Source of the DNA: Tetrastigma voinierianum
Taxonomy: Eukaryota; Streptophyta; Magnoliopsida; Vitales; Vitaceae
Assembly: GCA_016808115.1 (NCBI GenBank)
Contig: JAEQBH010004667.1
Span: forward strand, 352,501 to 416,500
Length of the DNA: 64,000 bases
Reading direction: 5' to 3'
A program made the position numbers and the translations under genes. This document shows, piece by piece, positions 57,801 through 64,000 of the stretch (the first letter of the stretch is position 1; every line of letters starts with the position of its first letter). A model generated the notes under the pieces. The model had not been told where the DNA came from. It saw only the letters and a program-made list of their open reading frames with translations, and made no database searches.

Positions 57801-57839
57801 TAATAAAATATTATAAAAAAATACTATGGTATTTTCACA
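51891..57839 (-). mobile_element. LTR-C copy 1, minus, inserted in copia pol
   Basis: Sense runs from 57839 (TGTGAAAATACC) leftward to about 51891, where plus-strand TGTGATACC gives a sense end GGTATCACA. Removing the nested copy at 52781-55737 leaves about 2.98 kb, close to that copy's 2957. The two copies match over their length: for example TAAGCATGAATGCTTAGCAC (near 52305, minus) with 55310, and GAACTCGGAATTTACCC (near 57690, minus) with 52914. The left edge is approximate and no TSD was fixed. Confidence 0.65.
52781..55737 (+). mobile_element. LTR-C copy 2, plus, nested head-to-head in copy 1
   Basis: Starts TGTAATTCTAAAATTTC at 52781 and ends GGGGTCGCCACA at 55737; 2957 bases. Flanks are ATCAT (52776-52780) and ATCCT (55738-55742), a TSD with one difference. 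It has a purine tract and AAGGTAAG donor-like site (GT at 53418-53419), and repeated CATAACTTGAG-type modules near 53645, 53855, 54045 and 54232. Its 3' end shares GGTTCGGATCCGC and CGGGTCGG with LTR-D. A short TA run at about 52418-52448 lies just left of it in copy 1. Confidence 0.8.
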
Positions 57840-57840
57840 A

Positions 57841-58070
57841 GACAAGGACAACATCACTCAACATCTCCAAAAATCTAGTCCATCACTCTCAAACCAAACA
57901 TATTGACATTAGATATCACTTTATCAAAAATATGGTTGAAGACAAAGTGATAGAGCTAAATCATATTCCTATTGACATCAACTTGTTGATATCTTCACTA
58001 AAGGTCTCGATGCGTTCCGATTTGAGACACTAATATCCTTTCTAGGATTGTATGTCCTCTGACATGTCAT
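57841..58070 (+). pseudogene. C-terminal end of the Ty1/copia RNase H
   Basis: In shifting frames the stretch reads NISKN at about 57857, HIDIRYHFIKNMVEDKVIELNHIPID from about 57905 and FTKGLDAFRFETL from about 57990, the conserved end of copia pol (the family pattern is HIDIRxHFI...VEHIPT...DIFTKPL). It is collinear with the relic at 50530-51822 and was separated by the LTR-C insertions. Confidence 0.8.
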
Positions 58071-59100
58071 CATTTCAGCAGCCAAGAAGAAAGCATGTTG
58101 ATTATTTATAGAAGAAGGCAATGTTTGATCTCTTCCTTGCATATTTGTCTATATTGTTCTAGTAGGGTAAATTAGCTGAATATTATTGCTGGATTTTTTT
58201 TTATCATTATATCTCCTTCCAATTTCAAAATAGGCAAGTGTGTCTTTTCTTACTCATATCTTCGATTTGTTTTTATGAGTAGCTTTTCTACTCATATTAT
58301 ATTCATGTCTTGCAACTCATTTTGATGTTTTGAAGATGATTATGAGCATTTTAATGATTGAAATTCTCATCTTGTTGATTAGGTAAACTTTGGGGTAATA
58401 ACAAGCGAAATCAGATAGAAGAGAAAGCAAAAAGACAAAAATCAGCAAACCAGCAGCAGTAGGTGGCTCCCAACGCCACACAACAGCAAATTTCGGTGCC
58501 CAACGCCACACACATGAGCAGCTTAGTGCCAATGTCGGGGCCCCACTTGCATTTTGCTGTTTTTGGCCCATCTTGGCCCCAAATTTGAAGGAGGTAAAAA
58601 ACGAAGACGCCTAGGGTTTTGAAAGGAGATTCTTCTAGGTGGAGACACTCTAGGACTCACAGAGAGGAGCTTATGGATTGAAGACGGTTCTTGGAGGCGC
58701 ACTTCGACGAGAGATTGTGAAGACAACGACGATTCATCTTCATCCCAATTTTCTTTTCTTCCTTTTGTTGTCTTTCTTTTCTAGGATGTTTTAGGTTATT
58801 TTTCTAGAATTTTGATGTAGCTTAAATATGAATAATGGATAAGGGTTTGATTTTGTAATCTTTTGATGCTTAAACTCTTATATATTGAATATTTCATTTG
58901 GTTTACATTACTTGTGAATACTTTATCACTATTGGCATGTTCTTACAATTGGTTTGAGACTGAGAAGTGATAATCGGTTGGGATTGTGGATGGAATGTCA
59001 TGTGAATGTCATAGGATACAGATATCTATGGTTTGCATGTGGTTTATATGGATTTTAGGCTTAATGAATTTTCTAGATTTAGGGTTTGAGGTAGAGATGC
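58071..59100 (+). repeat. Copia 3' flank and left part of an Athila-like LTR
   Basis: 58071-58380 is AT-rich sequence after the copia end. From about 58390, GCGAAATCAGATAGAAG, two ACGCCACAC blocks (58473 and 58502), GGCCCATCTTGGCCCC and a TTAGGGTTTTGAAAGGAGATTCTTC block resemble the LTR of Athila/Calypso-type gypsy elements. The sequence continues beyond LTR-D at 63396. The ORFs are non-coding in character. The LTR start is not fixed. Confidence 0.4.
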
Positions 59101-60025
59101 TGTAACACCCCGAAATATACCCTACCAAGCCGACACTGCCAGGTATTTTGTAAGAGACTTGGACTGTTTCGCGAGTTAAATGCGAAACATGGAAACAAGA
59201 GACCCGGAAAGTTACAAACTTAAGGACAAATTGTACTTATCCAAAAGGGCCTAAAAGACATGGATTAACAAGAATCGAGGCCAAAGATAAATAATGAATC
59301 ATAATTCCTAGAAAGATGGAATAGAAATAATAAAGAAATGGGGGACCAAGATGCAAAATGAGAAAGTTAAAAGCAAAAATGGGTTTTTTGACTTGGCCAA
59401 ACATGGCCTTAACAAACATGGCTTTAAAGACCAAAATTGGTCTCATGTTTTGGGGGAGGAGAGAAACCGTAGAGAGAGAAGAGAAAAAGGAGAGAAGAAG
59501 AGGAAGAGGAAGAAGAAGATGAAGGGGAGAAGTTCAAGCAAAGCCTAATTAAGGTATGGAAACTAACCTTGATCATGGACTTGAATGGATCTATTGAACT
59601 TTAAGGCTTTATATGATTAATAGCTTGTCTCTAAATCTAGGGTTTGATTGAATTGCATCTTAACCTTAGATTTCTTGAAATTAAGGTTGGTAAAACCCAC
59701 AAGGAAGAAGATAAGTATGGAATCCCCCTTTTTGGTTGAATTCATGGTTAAATTGTATGTAATGGAGTTAGGGTTTAGAACAAACTCTAACAACTCTCTA
59801 TGTTTGGATCATGTATGGGTTGTGACCCATATTAGAATTGTTTTGGAAGGATTTCATGATATGTTTTTGAAATAAAATAAGTATTGAAAGAGGAATTGAG
59901 TAGAAAAGAGATTCCAAGGTGAAATCGAAATGGTTTTGATGTGTGTTTGAAGTGTAGAGTTGATTTGGGTGGAAAAGTATGGAAAAATTGATGAAAAACA
60001 CACATTCTGGGCAATTTTCGAGGAT

Positions 60026-60124
60026 GTGTACCGGTATACTTTGAACATGTACCGGTACACTTTGTGTTCTGGTCATTTTTGGCCAATGTGTACCGGTACA
60101 CATTAGGGGTGTACCGGTACACCC
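60026..60124. repeat. Four palindromes centred on ACCGGT
   Basis: GTGTACCGGTATAC at 60026-60039 (imperfect), TGTACCGGTACA at 60048-60059, a perfect 20-base palindrome at 60085-60104 and a perfect 18-base palindrome at 60107-60124. All share the TGTACCGGTA core. Confidence 0.95.
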
Positions 60125-60835
60125 TGTTCTGTTTTTCCAGTTTCGACCAATTTTCGTATTTTGACCATAACTTGCTCATTTCTGATCCGATTTGAGTGAT
60201 TCAAGTTGGTGGTTAAAATAGACTTCAAGGAGAACCAAACCTATAGAAATAGGTATCGTCAAATTCTGAATCTAAGTGGCCCAAAAATTCACTCAAAGTG
60301 GGGCCATGTGCAAGCCAATTCCTACATCATTTTTAATCATAGAGTAGTCCGGGTTGTTTCGGACGTAACTTGAGAGTTTCGGTGCTCCGAATTGGGTGAT
60401 TCCAGTTGAATAGAAACCTCTTAGCACCTTATCTTTAAAGAAGTACAAAGATCCAGTGTCAAATATCTAGACAAGGCATCAGAAAATAAATATTTCACAT
60501 TGTTCCTCGGTAAAATTCCAGAACCGACTAGCTGGCATGAAATGTCATAACTTGAGCTTGATGATCCGATTGGATTGATTCCACTCCTAAGAAAATAGGA
60601 TTTATTGAGGGACAAGAATACATGAATGATGTGTGGATAGGCATCATACCGTACAAGTATCCGAAATGCCATATGGAATAGGCATGAAACCTGAATATGA
60701 TATGAAACCTGAAAACTAACTGAAACATGAACATTAACATGAAAAACAATATATCATGATCACAGAATGTGATTAAGATGGCTTATAAGTTCTAAAAGAT
60801 ATATGATCATATGACTACCTAGGACCGAAGAATGA

Positions 60836-61120
60836 ATGAGTGGACGTCCTGTTGGTGCTACTTCAAGACTTCGCCGCTGGGTGGTTACCACGCTTTGGAT
60901 TGGTGCCCTAAGACTTCACGCAGGTTACAAGACTCCTGCAGTGAGCAGCACGTCCCGACGGTTCAAGACTCCCGCCGGTGCTACGACACTTGTTGCGTGA
61001 GTGCACGGCCCCGACGTGCTCCGCACCGGGCCGTGCTACGGCACCTCAAGGCGCGGGGCGTGCACGTCCCGTATGGTGCTACGACACCCCAAGATCGTAT
61101 CGCACCTTCCGGTACTTATC
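60836..61120. repeat. GC-rich repeat with GGTGCTACGACAC
   Basis: GGTGCTAC or GTGCTACG recurs near 60854, 60974, 61031 and 61075, mixed with CAAGACTYC and CGTCCCG blocks. The composition contrasts with the AT-rich flanks. Confidence 0.65.
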
Positions 61121-61199
61121 AGACGCTCCTACTCATTTTTATGATTGGTCTAGTTAGTCGACGTACATATGGATAAGACACTCGAATAAAGAATAAGAG

Positions 61200-62690
61200 A
61201 AGATCCAAAGTACCTCCTCAGATATCCGTCCCGTAGTTCTACGTACTCCTGCCTCCGATGAAGTTCTATAGTACCTACGTACTCAGATCTTTAATAAGTC
61301 CCCGTAGTACCTACGTACTCCCAGATCCGGTCGTTCTCGTCTCAGATCCGTTAAGTCCCGGCCTCGAAAATAAGTTCTCGTCTCAGACTGATTAAGTTCT
61401 GTAGTACCTAATGGTACTCCTGTATTAGATTAAGTTCTGTCTGCCTTTGATTAAGTTCTGTAGTACCTACTGGTACTCTTGTATTTGATTAAGTTCTGTA
61501 TGTATCTTATTAAGTTCTGTGAGATCACGATACTTGTATCTAATCGTTCAGAATACCTACGTATTCGCATTCGCAAATAAGTATAAGTCCAAGAGTACCT
61601 AAGGGTACAGATCCCGTAAAATAAGTATATGTATCTGCTCGATATACTGCTTTCCGACTAACGTCCATACTGATATGGGTCCGATGGCCGTCGATTCGAC
61701 CTCAGATGTGATACGATTATGATTAGTTCCGACTTATTGTACCTACGGGTACCTTCGCACAAGGATAAGATCCGTAAGATAAGTATATGCTCCGTAAGAC
61801 TGCAAGATAAGTTCGTAAGACAAGTAGGTTCTCAGAATACATGTATGAGATCCAAATAATTGCCTAAGTCTCAGAATACTAATTATGTGTAAGATCCGTA
61901 AGATAAGTATATCGCCTGTAAGACATGTATAAGATCTGAAATACATGTAGAGAGTTCCAGAATACATGTATAAAATCCAAATACATGTATATGTTCGGTG
62001 AATACCGTGATAAGATCCAAATACCGTAATAAACTCCGCCAGAGTACAAGTAGAAGATCCGTAAGACAAGGATAGACTCAGAGTAAAGTACAAGATACAA
62101 AGCATCTCTGTATAAATATAAGTTCATACCTACGGGCAATTCCTATATCTTAATTCTTTTCACTCTCGTAGTACCTACTATATCTCCCGTATAAGTTCCG
62201 CAGATATGATAAACTCCGTAGCACCTACTTCGTACTCCCGCATGAGCATAGGCATACGTTAACCTAGGACTTGTTGATATGATACCAACACAAGTTGGTA
62301 TCGTATTTACATTTGAACAAGTAGTACTTACGGTACTCCGGTCAAGAATAAGTTCCAAGAATACCAAAAGATACACTCGTAATCTCTATGATACCTACGT
62401 ACCTCCGAACAAGTGTAAACTCCGTATGATAAGTATAAGTTCTGTAAACCTCACGGAGATCGGAGACAGATATAAATATCAATACGTGTTTATACTCCTC
62501 GTATAAGCATAGGGTTATGTAACTCCCACAAGAGATCGAAATACATAAGTTTCGAGATAAGTATACATACATGTATAAACTCAGTACAGTATACGAGAAA
62601 TCTGAATAAGAATAAGATCCAATAAGGATAAGTCTGCCATAAGTGTAATTCCTGAGTAAGTATAAGATTGTTATAAGTATAAGTTCGGGC
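61200..62690. repeat. Degenerate repeats with GTACCTACGTACTC and AAGTTCTGTA
   Basis: About 1.5 kb made of short, variable units: GTAGTACCTACGTACTC, AAGTTCTGT, GATTAAGTTCTG, CCGTAAGATAAGTAT, ACATGTATAAGATCC. Period is irregular, 40-60 bases. ORFs on the minus strand are Tyr/Leu/Ile-rich by-products. Confidence 0.75.
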
Positions 62691-63395
62691 ATCATTTATA
62701 AGGAATCAATAAGATAAATATGGATCCTAGCTGGAGACATAAGACTCATAAAAGTCACAAGGTACAAGTAGACAGACTATTTTGATGACACGACAGAAAC
62801 CCACTCTGAAATCCTGAGAAAATCATGAGTTTTGTAAAAGAGATGAATTGCATGCCTTGCCATTGTATATGTCTAAGTTTGCTCGACTATGGATCCACCT
62901 ATTATATACTGGATTATATGAATTCATGATGATTTTGATATCCGCTTTATGTTATGCTTCATTGCGATTCAGTCTAAATGCATGTGCATCAGTATAAGTT
63001 ATAAGATATGCTCTAATTAAGCTGTGAAAGTTTAGCACGGCTTTAACCGTAGGCAGGAGAAGACACGAAGAACATTCGCATACACCGCCAACACACTTGT
63101 GGTGTCTACTACATGTAGGTTCCGCTGGGCCTCGATTTGTAAATGTAAAGTTCAATTTTTGTATAAGTAAATGGGACTCAATATGTGTATAGATTTCATG
63201 GATGTCTACTCCTGGTAGTTCTTTGATTTGGATATATATTTGGTATTTTGATTCTGTTATAAGATGGGCCATACCCACAAGTATAAGTTCTGCTTTAAAA
63301 AAAAAAATCAGGTAAAGAGTCCCAGTCCTGAGTCTCGCACCCCGAACTCGGTTCGGATCCGCCAATCGGGTCGGACCGGGATTCGGGGCGTGACA

Positions 63396-63775
63396 GATGC
63401 AATATGACTTGTTCTTGAGAATAGAATGTTGATGCCTGAGAAAGATTACCATTTACATTGGATAAATCTACAAGTAATATAGGATTTAAAGGTCATTGGA
63501 CTAAATTGAACCCCTCCATTGGGATTGGTTAAGTGAAATCGAAACCCTAAATTTTCTTTCTTATTTTCTTGAATCTTGACATACAGTGTAGGGTCTTTCC
63601 CTTACATGTTTAGTTTTCGTATTTCAGTCCCCAACCTAGTTTTCATTCATCCAAATAGAGTTAAGGCTAGATTATAATCCGTACTTAATAGCACAATTCT
63701 CGTGGGAAACGATACTTCACTTATCACTTTATTACTTGTTCACAATGCTTGCACTTATGTGTAGGAAACAACACA
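63396..63775 (+). repeat. Right part of the Athila-like LTR
   Basis: Continues the sequence of 58390-59100 after LTR-D. It holds CTCGTGGGAAACGATACTTC near 63692 and TATTACTTGTTCACAATGC, typical of the 3' end of Athila/Tat LTRs. It ends shortly before a degenerate PBS. Confidence 0.4.
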
Positions 63776-63784
63776 ACAAGTTTT

Positions 63785-63803
63785 TGGCCTGGTTATCGAG
63801 GAT
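63785..63803 (+). promoter_or_regulatory. Degenerate primer binding site, Athila/Tat type
   Basis: TTTTTGGCCTGGTTATCGAGGATTGT resembles the common plant sequence TTTTTGGCGCCGTTGCCGGGGATTGT, in which TGGCGCCGTTGCC is the primer site. It would place the start of an element body running off the right edge. The rest of the window (63804-64000) is T-rich leader. Confidence 0.4.
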
Positions 63804-64000
63804 TGTGTTTTTTTCTATTAATATTGATTTGAAATAACCTGATTCCACTTTGGATATAACTTAGTCTTGCTTTTGGATAAAAAAAAAATTCTTATCTTAT
63901 TTTCTATTTTCGATTTTACTTTGGATTTTTTTTTTTTTTTTTGCTTTCGTTTTGTTTTGTAGGAGTCTAATTCACAATGAATGTTTTCACCAATTTAGCA

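Larger units (their letters stand above)
59101..63395 (+). mobile_element. Solo LTR, family D, 4.3 kb (TSD GATGC)
   Basis: Starts TGTAACACCCCGAAATATACCC and ends CGGGGCGTGACA; GATGC flanks it at 59096-59100 and 63396-63400. The ends form an imperfect inverted repeat. Length 4295, long for a plant LTR. It holds a purine tract (59461-59535) with AAGGTATG donor (GT at 59553), a palindrome cluster at 60026-60124, CATAACTTG modules near 60168, 60364 and 60546, GC-rich repeats at 60836-61120 and degenerate GTAC-rich repeats at 61200-62690. No coding domain; ORF 62952-63452 (minus) has no recognisable motif. Confidence 0.92.

Noticed and set aside
62143..62695. Host membrane protein from Tyr/Leu/Ile-rich minus-strand ORFs
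   Set aside because: Composition follows the degenerate GTAC/ATAAGT repeats; no start context or conserved motif.
62952..63452. 166-codon minus-strand ORF
   Set aside because: It crosses the LTR-D end and the target-site duplication, so it joins unrelated sequences; no domain recognised.

Overview
This window looks like nuclear DNA from a flowering plant and is almost wholly transposable elements. I see no intact host gene, no rRNA or tRNA gene, no CRISPR array and no bacterial-type operon. The evidence is: Ty3/gypsy and Ty1/copia pol relics, plant-type LTR ends (TGTAACACCCC, TGTAAGACCC), an initiator-tRNA-Met primer site, tRNA-like SINE heads, many AT-rich tandem repeats, and no ORF longer than 187 codons.

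Layout. 1-4190 holds a 305 bp tandem repeat, a dispersed repeat seen again near 40.8 kb, a field of GATATATC palindromes, and a promoter-like block with nine MSA-type motifs before a TATA box. 4190-32500 is a nested stack. A tandem array of about 150 bp units was split by a Ty3/gypsy element (G1, plus strand, 4674-31025, TSD ATTAG). G1 was then hit by a solo LTR in its 5' LTR (4899-6799, TSD GGAAG), a solo LTR inside its RNase H (11837-13611, TSD ATAAG) and an LTR of family B in its 3' LTR (16156 to about 30722). That LTR-B copy was in turn hit by an inverted LTR-B (16824-19874) and by a complete minus-strand Ty3/gypsy element (G2, 20309-29100, TSD CTCAA). G1 and G2 pol match the chromovirus type; both are riddled with stops and frameshifts.

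32500-40320 holds an LTR fragment and a decayed Tat/Ogre-type gypsy element: RNase H and integrase on the minus strand, a 66 bp tandem repeat, and a broken opposite-strand ORF rich in Ser, Pro and charged residues. 40804-49030 holds the second copy of the dispersed repeat, a SINE-like head and two back-to-back 3.4 kb solo LTRs (TSDs AAAAT and AATAA). 50530-58070 is a Ty1/copia pol relic split by two nested, oppositely oriented family C LTRs. 58070-64000 is an Athila-like LTR region interrupted by a 4295 bp solo LTR (D, 59101-63395, TSD GATGC), ending near a degenerate primer site.

The most unusual signals are non-coding: a 185-195 bp module repeated inside several LTR families, arrays of hairpin units inside LTR-B, four ACCGGT-centred palindromes of 12 to 20 bp in LTR-D, the MSA-type promoter cluster, and a purine tract plus splice-donor arrangement shared by LTR families. 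All calls come from reading the sequence by eye; no database search or alignment was run, so boundaries without a target-site duplication are approximate.
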